Below, in pieces: positions 27,758-36,575 of a DNA stretch of 64,000 nt (position 1 is its first letter; every line of letters begins with the position of its first letter). Where the stretch lies: NCBI RefSeq assembly GCF_900176355.1, contig NZ_FWXI01000022.1:28508-92507 (forward strand), written 5' to 3'. A model generated the notes under the pieces. The model was not told the DNA's origin, did not search any database, and saw only the letters and a program-made list of their open reading frames with translations. The translations under genes and the position numbers were made by a program. The DNA is from Sporomusa malonica (GTDB lineage: Bacteria; Bacillota; Negativicutes; Sporomusales; Sporomusaceae).

Positions 27758-27787
27758 GTATGACTTGATCTATGATTTCTGATACTA
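27758..27787 (+). promoter_or_regulatory. Sigma-G-like (forespore) promoter
   Basis: GTATG (27758-27762), an 18-base spacer and GATACTA (27781-27787). This fits the sigma-G pattern GHATR-N18-CATWHTA with only the first base of the -10 box differing. It lies about 45 bases before the start of the small low-complexity protein. Confidence 0.5.
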
Positions 27788-27833
27788 TTATTGGCCACGC
27801 GGTCAAATAATAAAAACAGGGAGGTATTACACT

Positions 27834-28151
27834 ATGGAACAAAACAAGCAAAGTAAACAAGCGGAAAGTAAACGGGAATTTGGTACTCTAACTGCTAAAC
27901 TGGATGCCAACAACGACTACTCCAGCAGCACTTCCGGAACTTCCGGAACTTCTGGAACCTCCGCTACCGCTTCTACCTCTTCAAGTTCTGCAACCTCGGC
28001 CAATATGAGCGAATTAAGCAAATTGGCCAAACAATCGCAAACCGGCAGCGCCACCTCTGCTACCAGTTCAGCTAATAACACAAAAACCCAAATGGCCAAC
28101 CAGACCATGACTGCAAAATATGACGCAAACGGCGACTATAGCGCCGAATAA
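27834..28151 (+). CDS. Small Ser/Thr/Ala-rich protein, possible spore protein
   Basis: A 105-aa hydrophilic protein with no membrane segment and no cysteine. The middle is low-complexity, with STSGTSGTSGTSATAS-type repeats, and both ends carry the same motif, LTAKLDANNDYS near 22-33 and MTAKYDANGDYS at the C terminus. The composition and the sigma-G-like promoter recall gamma-type small acid-soluble spore proteins, but I see no clear SASP family signature. GGGAGG is well placed before ATG. It is monocistronic, ended by a strong terminator. Function not assigned. Confidence 0.75.
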   Translation: MEQNKQSKQAESKREFGTLTAKLDANNDYSSSTSGTSGTSGTSATASTSSSSATSANMSELSKLAKQSQTGSATSATSSANNTKTQMANQTMTAKYDANGDYSAE

Positions 28152-28168
28152 CAAGGGTAAACCAAGTG

Positions 28169-28205
28169 CGGCGCCGGACTATTCTCATTGAATAGTTCGG
28201 CGCCG
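28169..28205. terminator. Strong bidirectional terminator
   Basis: CGGCGCCGGACTATTC pairs with GAATAGTTCGGCGCCG (one G-T pair) around TCATT. It separates the plus-strand small protein gene from the converging folE2. Confidence 0.88.
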
Positions 28206-28216
28206 CTCTATTTAGT

Positions 28217-29035
28217 TTACCTAGCAATCGTCTCTATATGCGAGGCATAAGCGCTATGGTTATGAATGGACTCATAGTTCTCACACTCAACTTCAAACCA
28301 TTGGACACTGTCTATTTGACGTAAGGTTAGTACCAAATCCCTCAGCACATCTTCAACAAACTTAGGATTTTCATATGCCTTCTCAGTGACATATTTCTCA
28401 TCGGCACGTTTTAAAAGAGGATAGACCTGACAGCTACCCTGCTGCTCCATTAATTCTGCCAAATCTTCAATCCAGATAAATCCGCCTGGCTGATGTTTAA
28501 TCTTCACCCGCATAATGCCCCGTTGATTATGTGCCCCATACTGAGATATTTCTTTACTACAAGGACACAGAGAAGTAAACGGCACAGTAATACCAAACAT
28601 AAAATCTAGATGTTCGCCCCTGACTAAGCTAGCCGAAAACATACAATCATAGTCTAACATACTTTTGAAACCGCTTACCGGAGCCGTTTTTTCGATAAAA
28701 TATTTAAAATCAATATCAATATGGGCTCTCTGGGCATGTAAGCGATCAATTGTATCTGTTAGCATGTATTCAACTTCCCGGTATGATACCGGTTTTTGAC
28801 TCCAATCACTAAGGATTTCAATAAACCGGCTCATATGCGTACCTTTAAATTCCTGGGGCAAATCGACAGTAAGTTTAATTTTAGCCAGCACTGTCTGAAA
28901 GGAACCGCTTTTAGTTTTTATTAAAAACGGCAAATGAACGTCACTGACCCCAACCTTTTGAATAGCAATACCGCGCTCGTCGCAGCTGTTTTGGACATCT
29001 TTAATGCTGTTGCGCCCTTGAGTCGTTTGCGTCAT
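28217..29035 (-). CDS. folE2: GTP cyclohydrolase FolE2 (type IB)
   Basis: A 272-aa GTP cyclohydrolase of the COG1469 type, making 7,8-dihydroneopterin triphosphate. Family signs are GTHMSRF, the CPCSKEIS motif with the metal-binding Cys, and HNQRG. The open frame extends about 34 codons further into queC, but MTQTTQGRNS at 29035 has GGAG upstream and follows the queC stop. With queC next door, the product most likely feeds queuosine, and possibly folate, synthesis. FolE2 can work with metals other than zinc. Confidence 0.93.
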   Translation of the reverse strand: MTQTTQGRNSIKDVQNSCDERGIAIQKVGVSDVHLPFLIKTKSGSFQTVLAKIKLTVDLPQEFKGTHMSRFIEILSDWSQKPVSYREVEYMLTDTIDRLHAQRAHIDIDFKYFIEKTAPVSGFKSMLDYDCMFSASLVRGEHLDFMFGITVPFTSLCPCSKEISQYGAHNQRGIMRVKIKHQPGGFIWIEDLAELMEQQGSCQVYPLLKRADEKYVTEKAYENPKFVEDVLRDLVLTLRQIDSVQWFEVECENYESIHNHSAYASHIETIAR

Positions 29036-29036
29036 G

Positions 29037-29723
29037 TTAATCACTCCTAGTACGATACAAAATAGGATCAGGGAGACCTGCCTCGGCAAAGCCCTTAAGC
29101 CGCAGAAGACAACTGTCACATTGCCCGCAAGCCTCATCTGTGCCCTGATAACAACTTGTTGTCAGGTGAAGCGGCGCACCCAGCCTATCCCCTAACAGCA
29201 CAATATCCTTTTTGGTTAGATTTATCAGTGGCGTCTCAATTATAATTTTCCGGCCATCTTCAACAGCCGCTTTAGTAGAATAATCGGCTAACTGCTGGAA
29301 CAAGGCAATAAATTCAGGCCGGCAATCAGGATAACCCGAGTAATCAAGCGCATTAACACCTATATACACCCGGTCGGCCCCAGTGACCTCAGCATAGCCC
29401 AGCGCATAGCTTAGAAAAATCAGGTTTCTGGCAGGTACATAAGTAACCGGTACCCCAACAGCGCCGATCTGCCCTGTTGGGACAGCAAGGCTAGCATCTG
29501 TCAGCGCACTGCCACCAATAGCCTCCATATTAGTCTCAATGACTAAATGACGGTCGATCTTATAATGCTGAGCTACACTGGCAGCAGCCACAAGCTCCCT
29601 GCTATGCCGCTGGTGGTAGTTAAAGCTGATTGGCAGCAGTTCATACCCCTCACTGTTGGCGACAGCCATACATACAGTCGAGTCTAATCCCCCCGACAGC
29701 AGTACAACAGCCTTTCTATTCAT
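29037..29723 (-). CDS. queC: 7-cyano-7-deazaguanine (preQ0) synthase
   Basis: ATP-dependent conversion of 7-carboxy-7-deazaguanine to preQ0, the precursor of queuosine in tRNA. It has the PP-loop LLSGGLDSTVCMAVA (8-22) and the C-terminal zinc-binding cysteines in CYQGTDEACGQCDSC. Length (228 aa) typical. AAGGGG precedes ATG. queD and queE are not in the window. Confidence 0.95.
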   Translation of the reverse strand: MNRKAVVLLSGGLDSTVCMAVANSEGYELLPISFNYHQRHSRELVAAASVAQHYKIDRHLVIETNMEAIGGSALTDASLAVPTGQIGAVGVPVTYVPARNLIFLSYALGYAEVTGADRVYIGVNALDYSGYPDCRPEFIALFQQLADYSTKAAVEDGRKIIIETPLINLTKKDIVLLGDRLGAPLHLTTSCYQGTDEACGQCDSCLLRLKGFAEAGLPDPILYRTRSD

Positions 29724-29755
29724 AAGCGATCCCCTTATCCTGTATTTATTTTACA

Positions 29756-30832
29756 TTAAGCCCTGATAACATTAACAATACTCAGGCTCTTATTGCATTC
29801 CAAGTCAATATATTCTTTGTCTTGAGTCACAACGGTCGGCCTCGAAGCCATAAATTGTCCTAAGAAAATAACTTCAGCATGTCGGCCGTCACTTAATTCA
29901 ACGATATTGCCAACAAAATAGTCACGGACATTGTTTAAAAAAACAGTACCAATAGCCGGGTCAAGCTTGTTGAACATTTCTTCAACAATCATTTCAACAA
30001 CGGCAAAAGGTGAGACTTTGCGATGATAAACACGGTCAGACGTCATAGCATCATATATGTCAGCAATCGCAATAATTTTAGCATAATTATGAATTTTATC
30101 AGCCGAAACACCAAATGGATAACCACTACCGTCATAACGCTCGTGATGCTGGAGTACTCCGTAAATGACTCCCTTTGAGACATTTGGCGTGCCGCGAATC
30201 AAATGATACCCTCGAATTGTGTGAAGACGCATTATCTCCATCTCTTCAGGTGTAAGCTTTCCAGGCTTATTTAGTATTTCAAGTGGAATCTGAGTCTTGC
30301 CGACATCATGCAGCAACCCCGCCAATACTAAATCCTTTAATTCTTCCCCAGAATAGCTAAGCCATTTACCTAGCACTCCGCAAATAACAGCAACATTTAC
30401 TGAGTGGTGAAAGGTATAGTCATCCTGTCGACGCACCATATGCATATGATTAATTACACCAATTGAGTTAATAAGCGGTTCAATCGAATCATTTGTTAAT
30501 TCACGCATGGTAGTAAGTGGCACTTCTTTAAAAAAACGAAGCTTGGTAAAGGATTCTTTCAATAAGCTGACAGTATCTTCATAACCAGCATAAAACTTTT
30601 TTTGATGAGCAGTTTCGGGAATAGAAAAGTCGACTTCAGGCTCTGCTGATAGCCGCTCTTTAATAAATACAGTACTAATATCCCAGAACTTTAACCCTTC
30701 AATCATACTGTCTGAGAGAATAGTGCCTTCACTTAAAATAACTCTATCATCCTGGGTCAGAACCATTCGTCCAATTTCCATGCCAGCTTCTACATCGCTA
30801 ATAGGATACGGCTTAATCCGGTACTTAGTCAT
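29756..30832 (-). CDS. HD-GYP domain protein, probable c-di-GMP phosphodiesterase
   Basis: A 358-aa soluble protein. The N-terminal ~130 residues resemble a DUF3391-like regulatory part; the C-terminal HD-GYP domain has GLLHDVGKTQIP and HHERYDGSGYPFG, so the metal site and the GYP motif are complete. It probably breaks down cyclic-di-GMP. No receiver or membrane domain is visible. A c-di-GMP riboswitch controls the pilus operon 28 kb away, so this enzyme could be an opposing influence. GGGAGG precedes ATG. Confidence 0.88.
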   Translation of the reverse strand: MTKYRIKPYPISDVEAGMEIGRMVLTQDDRVILSEGTILSDSMIEGLKFWDISTVFIKERLSAEPEVDFSIPETAHQKKFYAGYEDTVSLLKESFTKLRFFKEVPLTTMRELTNDSIEPLINSIGVINHMHMVRRQDDYTFHHSVNVAVICGVLGKWLSYSGEELKDLVLAGLLHDVGKTQIPLEILNKPGKLTPEEMEIMRLHTIRGYHLIRGTPNVSKGVIYGVLQHHERYDGSGYPFGVSADKIHNYAKIIAIADIYDAMTSDRVYHRKVSPFAVVEMIVEEMFNKLDPAIGTVFLNNVRDYFVGNIVELSDGRHAEVIFLGQFMASRPTVVTQDKEYIDLECNKSLSIVNVIRA

Positions 30833-30945
30833 CTTATTCCCTCCCCGCTCATTAGAACCAGCTGACTATTAGCGAAAAAGTTACAATATTAACAATATAA
30901 TTTTACATGATTTCGATTTTTCCTGCAAAAAAATTTCCAAATTAC

Positions 30946-31896
30946 TTATATCTGTTCAAAAGTCTTAAAATGGAGCTTACAAACTTGCTTTAACGCATCT
31001 TTTCCATACTTACAAACAAAATCGCGGGCAACAGGCACAACATTGACTGCGCCCTTAGGAAAGGTGATGCCGAACTGAGCCGCAAGTGCTGCCATACTTC
31101 CTAAAAAACGGTCCCGAGCCAAAATAGAGGCAGCAGCAACAGCAACATTGCGTTCTGCCTTGTGCATTTGCACCAGAGTAATCGTCCGGCCTTGTTCCAT
31201 AAGCTCGGCTTGGATAAAACGTTCATGTGCGAACTGGTCAGCTAAAGCAAAGCGAGCCGGTTCTTTGATCAGAAGACTCTCAAGCGCCCGAGCGTGTGAA
31301 TAAGCCAAAAGATGATTTAGGTTTCTCCCTGCATCACTAAATTGGCTATACATCTCATTGTAATCGACTGGTGTCCACTCTAGTTCCACAAATCTTCCAG
31401 CACATTCCTCGCGGATGCGCTCAGCCAATGCTCGATTTTTAACATCAGATAGCGCTTTACTGTCTTTCACACCGCCAGATGTAAGTCTGCGGGCTGCCTG
31501 CTCATCAACAAGCACAGCAGCCACAACCAGTGGACCAAAAAAGTCGCCCTTGCCTGACTCATCAAGACCAATCCATTTATTATCAAAATCTTTTACATAT
31601 TCAAAGCCTGGTGGACGTCCGGCAATCACGTCTGACTTTTCTGTAGCCGCGCCTACAGCCGCTGGTACTTGTCCCTGGGTGATAGCCTCAACTGCCGTTT
31701 TGAACGGTGACTGAGAGCCACCTACGACAACACTGATGCCTTTCTTGCCGCTGTAAATATTAACCGTTACAGTCGCTTGGCCGTCAGAGACTTTTAGCTG
31801 CCTGCCGTAATTAATTGGCTTATCTACAGTTATTTTTAGACCAGCCTGAGCAAAACGTTCAGATAAAACAGCCAACCTTGCGCTTAATATATCCAT
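30946..31896 (-). CDS. rnhC: Ribonuclease HIII
   Basis: A 316-aa RNase HIII that cleaves RNA in RNA-DNA hybrids. The N-terminal TBP-like substrate-binding domain (about 1-90) is followed by the catalytic domain starting with IGLDESGKGDFFGPLV, which contains the first acidic residues (Asp and Glu); GVKDSKALSD and ALADQFAHE follow. The long N-terminal extension separates it from RNase HII. It is the last gene of the lar cluster. Confidence 0.95.
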   Translation of the reverse strand: MDILSARLAVLSERFAQAGLKITVDKPINYGRQLKVSDGQATVTVNIYSGKKGISVVVGGSQSPFKTAVEAITQGQVPAAVGAATEKSDVIAGRPPGFEYVKDFDNKWIGLDESGKGDFFGPLVVAAVLVDEQAARRLTSGGVKDSKALSDVKNRALAERIREECAGRFVELEWTPVDYNEMYSQFSDAGRNLNHLLAYSHARALESLLIKEPARFALADQFAHERFIQAELMEQGRTITLVQMHKAERNVAVAAASILARDRFLGSMAALAAQFGITFPKGAVNVVPVARDFVCKYGKDALKQVCKLHFKTFEQI

Positions 31897-31906
31897 TCAA
31901 ATACCT

Positions 31907-33115
31907 CTAACAAAATGACATGGCTTCTTTTAATGCTAAATGTTGGACAACCTTGAGCGGCAGGCCCAACTCTTCGGCTATTTTGCGACAGTCTTCATAT
32001 TCGGGCGCCACATTACATATCTTACCCTGGTATGAACTAATTTTTACTTTTACATCCCCCCAGGGGAGTCCCACAATCATAAACTCGCGGTTAGCCATGG
32101 CCCTTGTTACAGGGTAGAACCGCATGCCGATTGACGTTGTCTCTTCTAAAATAATCTCGGCAATTTTTGCCTGACAGTCCTCAGTGAATAGTGCTGATAA
32201 TTTAGTCGCTGGCCGACCTTTTTTCATGATAATGGGTGTCAGCCAAACATCAAGCGCACCTGCAGCAAAAAGTTTATCCATTATATAGCTGTAAAGTTCA
32301 GGGTTTTGGTCATCAATATTGGCTTCAACCACCAAGTAGGACTCATCATCCTGCCCCTCTATCGGTCCTTGTATGGCATCTGCCGGGATTTCTCCCAGAT
32401 ATAGCCGCAGCACATTGGGAATGTCCAATTCCCAAGTTCCGGCGCCATAGCCGACCTGACAGCTAATAAAGCCTTCAGGCATCTGGCCATAGCTATTACC
32501 CAGAGTTGCCAGCACAACCGCCCCAGTCGGGGTTACCAACTCTTTGGCAATATCTCCCTGGTAAAAAGGAATACCGCGTAATAGTTCGGCCGTAGCTGGT
32601 GCTGGCACGGGGATAAGCCCATGAGCGCACTTGACAAAACCGCTGCCGACATGAAGCCGCGAAGCATAAATCTGCTTAACACTTAAATAATCAAGCGCCC
32701 AGGCTATTCCAATAATATCAACAATGGAATCAACGGCGCCCACCTCATGGAAGTGTATTTCATTGATTGATACACCATGAACTTTGGCCTCAGCCTCAGC
32801 CAAGCGGGTAAATATCTGCTTACTGGTTTCCTTAACAGCAGGAGTAAGCGTCGAACCATCAATAATGGCCATTATATCAGCCAAATTGCGATGATGGTGT
32901 CCGTGCTCATCCACCTGAACATCCAGATATAGTGCACTGATCCCCCCCTTATCCACTCTTGCTATCGTCAGCTCATAACCAGTCACCGGCAGTTTTGCCA
33001 GTTCGGCCCGAAGCAGTTCCTCAGGGGCTCCAATATCTACTAAAGCACCAAGCAGCATGTTGCCACTAATGCCAGCAAAACAGTCAAGATAAATCGCTTT
33101 ACATTTCTCAGCCAT
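31907..33115 (-). CDS. larC: Nickel insertion protein for the nickel-pincer cofactor
   Basis: LarC inserts nickel into pyridinium-3,5-bisthiocarboxylate mononucleotide, using CTP. It opens with AIYLDCFAGISGNMLLGALVD and has a His-rich segment DEHGHHHRNL near 70-80, plus HFHEVGAVDSIVDI, all standard for LarC. In some species it is made from two frames joined by a ribosomal frameshift; here it is one continuous frame. The frame opens at GTG overlapping the larB stop; ATG at 33115 is the better start, with GAGG 11 bases upstream. Confidence 0.94.
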   Translation of the reverse strand: MAEKCKAIYLDCFAGISGNMLLGALVDIGAPEELLRAELAKLPVTGYELTIARVDKGGISALYLDVQVDEHGHHHRNLADIMAIIDGSTLTPAVKETSKQIFTRLAEAEAKVHGVSINEIHFHEVGAVDSIVDIIGIAWALDYLSVKQIYASRLHVGSGFVKCAHGLIPVPAPATAELLRGIPFYQGDIAKELVTPTGAVVLATLGNSYGQMPEGFISCQVGYGAGTWELDIPNVLRLYLGEIPADAIQGPIEGQDDESYLVVEANIDDQNPELYSYIMDKLFAAGALDVWLTPIIMKKGRPATKLSALFTEDCQAKIAEIILEETTSIGMRFYPVTRAMANREFMIVGLPWGDVKVKISSYQGKICNVAPEYEDCRKIAEELGLPLKVVQHLALKEAMSFC

Positions 33116-33123
33116 AATCCGCA

Positions 33124-33876
33124 TCACCTCATATGATTAATAATACTGGCCAGCCGCCCTGCACCAAAACCGTTGTCAATATTCACAACACCCACTCCGG
33201 CCGCACAGCTGTTGAGCATGCTTAATAGCGCGGCAAGGCCGCCAAAATTCGCACCATAACCAATACTTGTCGGTACAGCAATAACAGGTTTTGCCGCCAT
33301 GCCGCCGACTACACTGGCTAACGCCCCTTCCATACCAGCTACTACAACAAGAACATTAGCCTGCTCAATTAACTGCCGTTGACCGAGTAAACGATGAATG
33401 CCAGCCACGCCGACATCATACACCCGTTTTACTTCATTGCCCATAATTTCAGCAGTAATGGCAGCCTCCTCAGCCACCGGAATATCACTCGTACCAGCGC
33501 TCATAACCAGAATAAAGCGTTCATTGTCTACTGCAGGTTTTTGGCGTTCAACGGTGATTAGCCGGGCTAATTCGTGATACTGAGCATCAGGCACAGCACT
33601 TCTTACTGCCTCATACATTTCTCTGGTGGCCCTTGTCGCTAAAATACTGCGATTATACTCAGCAAGCCTGTTCATAATAGCAAGTACCTGCTCCACCGTT
33701 TTCCCCTGGCAAAACACTACTTCGGCAAAGCCCTGCCTAAGCATTCGGTGATGGTCAAGCTTAGCAAATTCCAAATCTTCATAAGGCAATGTTTTAAGTT
33801 TATCTAGCGCCTCTTCCAATGACATACCGCCTGCCTTGAATTCCTTCAGCAGGCTGCTTACATAATCAATATCCAC
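33124..33876 (-). CDS. larB: Nickel-pincer cofactor carboxylase/hydrolase
   Basis: LarB carboxylates C5 of nicotinic acid adenine dinucleotide and releases AMP, the first step of the nickel-pincer cofactor pathway. The C-terminal two thirds is PurE-like: VMSAGTSDIPVAEEA, VVAGMEGALASVVGGM and PTSIGYGANFGG are present. Length 250 aa. It starts 2 bases after the larE stop. Confidence 0.94.
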   Translation of the reverse strand: MDIDYVSSLLKEFKAGGMSLEEALDKLKTLPYEDLEFAKLDHHRMLRQGFAEVVFCQGKTVEQVLAIMNRLAEYNRSILATRATREMYEAVRSAVPDAQYHELARLITVERQKPAVDNERFILVMSAGTSDIPVAEEAAITAEIMGNEVKRVYDVGVAGIHRLLGQRQLIEQANVLVVVAGMEGALASVVGGMAAKPVIAVPTSIGYGANFGGLAALLSMLNSCAAGVGVVNIDNGFGAGRLASIINHMR

Positions 33877-33878
33877 TT

Positions 33879-34697
33879 CTACACCTCGTCTAGCGTCTCA
33901 TTCATACTGCCTGTGCGATATCCACTCAGATCAAGCGCAATATATGTAAAACCGAGTTCCTTTAACCCTGCTACTATGCTCGGCAAAACCTCCGGCCTAG
34001 TCAAAAACGGCATAGCTTCAGGCTGCACCTCAATTCTGGCCAAAGAATCATGATGTCGAACCCGTATCTGACCTGAACAATACCTGCGCACCAATTCCTC
34101 GGCCGCTTCCACTTGCTTTAACCGTACGGGAGTAATCGGCAAACCATAGCTTAGGCGGGATACCAGGCAGGCAGCGCTGGGCTTGTCCCAGGTAGGCAGC
34201 CCCCATTCCCGTGATACGGCTCTAATCTCAGCTTTGGTAAAGCCAGCGGCAAACAAAGGGCTTTTTACTTTGGGCAACTCAGCAATGGCCTTCATCCCGG
34301 GCCGAAAGTCCTTCAGATCATCAGCGTTTGTTCCTTCTGCCACTAAGCCGTAACCTTGCGCCCCGGCCCAGGCAACCAATGCTGAAAAACGTTCCTTTTT
34401 GCAATAATAACACCTCTGGGACGTATTGGCAACAAAGTCGGCATTATTCATCTCGCCAGCAGTTAATACTATATGCTTTATACCGATGGCTTGCGCAATA
34501 GCCTGCGCCTCATTATTTTCCCATGACGGTGACGACTCAGAACAGGCCGTCACAGCCACAGCCTTATCGCCAAGTGCTCGATAAGCAGCTGCAGCTAAAA
34601 AAGTACTATCTACACCGCCCGAATAGGCAATAGCTACACTTCCCAATGATAAAAGAATATTATTAAGATTATTCACTTTGTCTTGTAATTGAGTCAT
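33879..34697 (-). CDS. larE: Sulfur transferase for nickel-pincer cofactor
   Basis: ATP-dependent PP-loop enzyme that turns the two carboxylates made by LarB into thiocarboxylates. PP-loop YSGGVDSTFLAAAA is near residue 25. A cysteine in KPSAACLVSR (about 177) matches the sacrificial Cys176 of L. plantarum LarE, suggesting the same self-sacrificing chemistry; a CYYC pair near 96-99 is also present. The long frame starts at TTG; ATG at 34697 has GGAGG 8 bases upstream. Confidence 0.94.
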   Translation of the reverse strand: MTQLQDKVNNLNNILLSLGSVAIAYSGGVDSTFLAAAAYRALGDKAVAVTACSESSPSWENNEAQAIAQAIGIKHIVLTAGEMNNADFVANTSQRCYYCKKERFSALVAWAGAQGYGLVAEGTNADDLKDFRPGMKAIAELPKVKSPLFAAGFTKAEIRAVSREWGLPTWDKPSAACLVSRLSYGLPITPVRLKQVEAAEELVRRYCSGQIRVRHHDSLARIEVQPEAMPFLTRPEVLPSIVAGLKELGFTYIALDLSGYRTGSMNETLDEV

Positions 34698-34754
34698 TGC
34701 GTCATCCTCCAAATTGTATCAAAGATCACCAGAACAATCTCGCCATTTGACAAC

Positions 34755-34793
34755 ATAAAGACATAATGTCCTCAATCGGCATTATGTCTTTAT
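34755..34793. other. Perfect 14-bp inverted repeat before larE
   Basis: ATAAAGACATAATG and CATTATGTCTTTAT flank an 11-base loop between larE and the preceding minus-strand gene. It could terminate the 157-aa protein transcript (a short TTTAT tract follows), or act in the larE leader as an operator or attenuator. Confidence 0.7.
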
Positions 34794-34841
34794 ATGAATT
34801 CAATATGAACAGTCAAACTCCTGTTTTGGGTTAACTTTTTT

Positions 34842-35306
34842 TTAGTTTTGCAACTGGGGAGCAGGATGAGCACTTTCCAAAAATGCTTCCAATGTCTCAA
34901 TAATCTTTAACTGAGTTTCTTCCATTAGCAAAATCCCTTGAGTTAATAACATAATCTGCGGTGAGAACCTAACTTGCATCTCACGGGCAGCCATCTCCAG
35001 ATGCCCGATGGCTAGCTCCATTTGCTCTGCAGCAGCTAATACCTGACCATCAAGCAATCGTTCCAATAATATATAATGGTACGCTTGAACTAGCTGCGCG
35101 GCCTGGCTATAGCCCTCACTGCTAAAGTGATAATGGGCAAATTCCGAAAAATGATTAACAAATTCACTAAATTGATGATTGTTCGCCAGCGTCATATCGG
35201 AAACAGCAGCATATATTAGTTTATTCAGCTCATGAATATAGTTGTTTTGTAACCTCATTAATGTCAATAAATTATTTAGCTCTTCCATCTGGTTAAACAG
35301 CGGCAT
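34842..35306 (-). CDS. Unrecognised small helical protein
   Basis: About 154 residues, almost entirely alpha-helical with amphipathic leucine repeats (MEELNNLLTLMRLQNN, MELAIGHLEMAAREM, LKIIETLEAFLESA). Scattered His, Glu and Asp residues recall four-helix bundles such as hemerythrin- or ferritin-like folds, but no clear metal-binding motif is visible. No signal or membrane segment. The start is uncertain: ATG at 35306 follows GGGGGTG very closely, and another ATG lies 6 codons downstream. I do not recognise the family. Confidence 0.75.
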   Translation of the reverse strand: MPLFNQMEELNNLLTLMRLQNNYIHELNKLIYAAVSDMTLANNHQFSEFVNHFSEFAHYHFSSEGYSQAAQLVQAYHYILLERLLDGQVLAAAEQMELAIGHLEMAAREMQVRFSPQIMLLTQGILLMEETQLKIIETLEAFLESAHPAPQLQN

Positions 35307-35380
35307 CACCCCCAAGGCGGCGCGTCTAAGACACTACAATATATCCTATTCAGTTTCCAAATATTATGTCACTCAAGGAT

Positions 35381-35429
35381 AAAGAAAAGCTGCCGCCGAG
35401 CTAATTTCTTAGATACCTCAGCGGCAGCT
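35381..35429 (-). terminator. Intrinsic terminator after 2-hydroxyacid dehydrogenase
   Basis: On the minus strand AGCTGCCGCTGAG pairs with the later CTCGGCGGCAGCT (one mismatch/bulge), followed by TTTTCTTT. It ends the dehydrogenase transcript. Confidence 0.82.
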
Positions 35430-35450
35430 ATAGTGCTTTTGTTATGATAG

Positions 35451-36425
35451 TTATTGATAGATATCCGGATTGACGCAGGTGAGCGGTTTGTTACCGGTAA
35501 GAACGGCAATAATATTGTTAGCAGCAATCTCGGCCATGGCGTTCCGCGTCTCAATGGTAGCATTACCAAGATGGGGCGCCAGAACTACATTGTCAAGCGT
35601 TTCAAGACCAGCAGTTACTTTAGGCTCAAATTCATATACGTCAAGTGCGGCACCGGCAATTATCTTGTGTCTGAGAGCTTCCAGTAGAGCAGCTTCATCA
35701 ATTAGCGGACCACGGGCCGCATTGATAAGAAATGCTGTGGACTTCATGCTCGCCAGTTCTTTAGCACCAATCATATGCTTCATTGAAGGGTTATAACTTT
35801 GATGGAAAGTCAGGAAATCTGCTTGCTTGATTACATCTTCTAGCGGCATAAATTCAAGACCCATCGTTTGTTCTACCTCAGGACTTAATCGGGTACGGGT
35901 ATTGTAAATAATCCGCATGTCAAAACCTTGGGCACGTTTAGCTACTGCTTTGCCAATGTTCCCCATACCGACAATCCCCAGTGTCTTACCAGTTACTTCG
36001 ACCCCTAGGTGGTAAAGGGGTGCCCATCCAGTGAACTTGCCGGCCCGAGTTGTCTTATCGCCTTCAACAATACGGCGGGCAATCGCCAGAATAAGACCCC
36101 AGGTCAGATCGGCAGTAGCATTAGTTGAAACCTTAGGAGTGTTGGTCACAGGAATTTTCCGGGCTGTGGCTGTAGTCACATCAATATTATTGAAGCCAGC
36201 ACCATAGTTGGCAATGATCTTTAAATTTGGGTTAGAGTTAATAATATCAGCATCAATGCTGTCAGAAAGTAAGCAAAGCAGGGCATCTTTACCTGCTAAG
36301 CCGTCAGTAATCTCCTGCTTACTTAAAAGGCGGAGGTCGTTATGCATTATTACTTCGAATTGTTTAGACAGCATATCGGCCGCAATCTGAGGAATAATCC
36401 CCGAAACAAAGACTTTCTGTTTCAT
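35451..36425 (-). CDS. D-isomer-specific 2-hydroxyacid dehydrogenase (glyoxylate/hydroxypyruvate reductase-like)
   Basis: A 324-aa NAD(P)-dependent dehydrogenase. The nucleotide-binding GMGNIGKAVAKR motif is mid-protein (about 151-162); AARGPLIDEAAL carries the conserved segment after the active-site Arg, and the catalytic His is in LAPHLGNAT. ANYGAGFNNID at the N-terminal half fits the glycerate/glyoxylate reductase branch. It may reduce glyoxylate, hydroxypyruvate or a similar 2-oxoacid; the exact substrate cannot be read. A single-gene unit, divergent from the selenoprotein gene. Confidence 0.88.
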   Translation of the reverse strand: MKQKVFVSGIIPQIAADMLSKQFEVIMHNDLRLLSKQEITDGLAGKDALLCLLSDSIDADIINSNPNLKIIANYGAGFNNIDVTTATARKIPVTNTPKVSTNATADLTWGLILAIARRIVEGDKTTRAGKFTGWAPLYHLGVEVTGKTLGIVGMGNIGKAVAKRAQGFDMRIIYNTRTRLSPEVEQTMGLEFMPLEDVIKQADFLTFHQSYNPSMKHMIGAKELASMKSTAFLINAARGPLIDEAALLEALRHKIIAGAALDVYEFEPKVTAGLETLDNVVLAPHLGNATIETRNAMAEIAANNIIAVLTGNKPLTCVNPDIYQ

Positions 36426-36575
36426 GTCAACAGCTCCTTTTTACTTACCTGCATTGATTAGTACAATCATTATATATTTTACCAGAATTCGCTTATTTAT
36501 GGTAGACTCCTCCAGCAGGATAACCTGTCTTTCGTAACGAATAATGGAAAAAAGAAAATCAAGGAGGCATGTTCT

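Noticed and set aside
27917..28108. Opposite-strand frame rich in Val/Glu/Pro repeats
   Set aside because: It is the mirror of the Ser/Thr repeats of the small plus-strand protein, without its own signals.
29036..29137. N-terminal extension of folE2 into queC
   Set aside because: It lies fully within queC, while the ATG at 29035 has a good ribosome-binding site and a typical FolE2 start.
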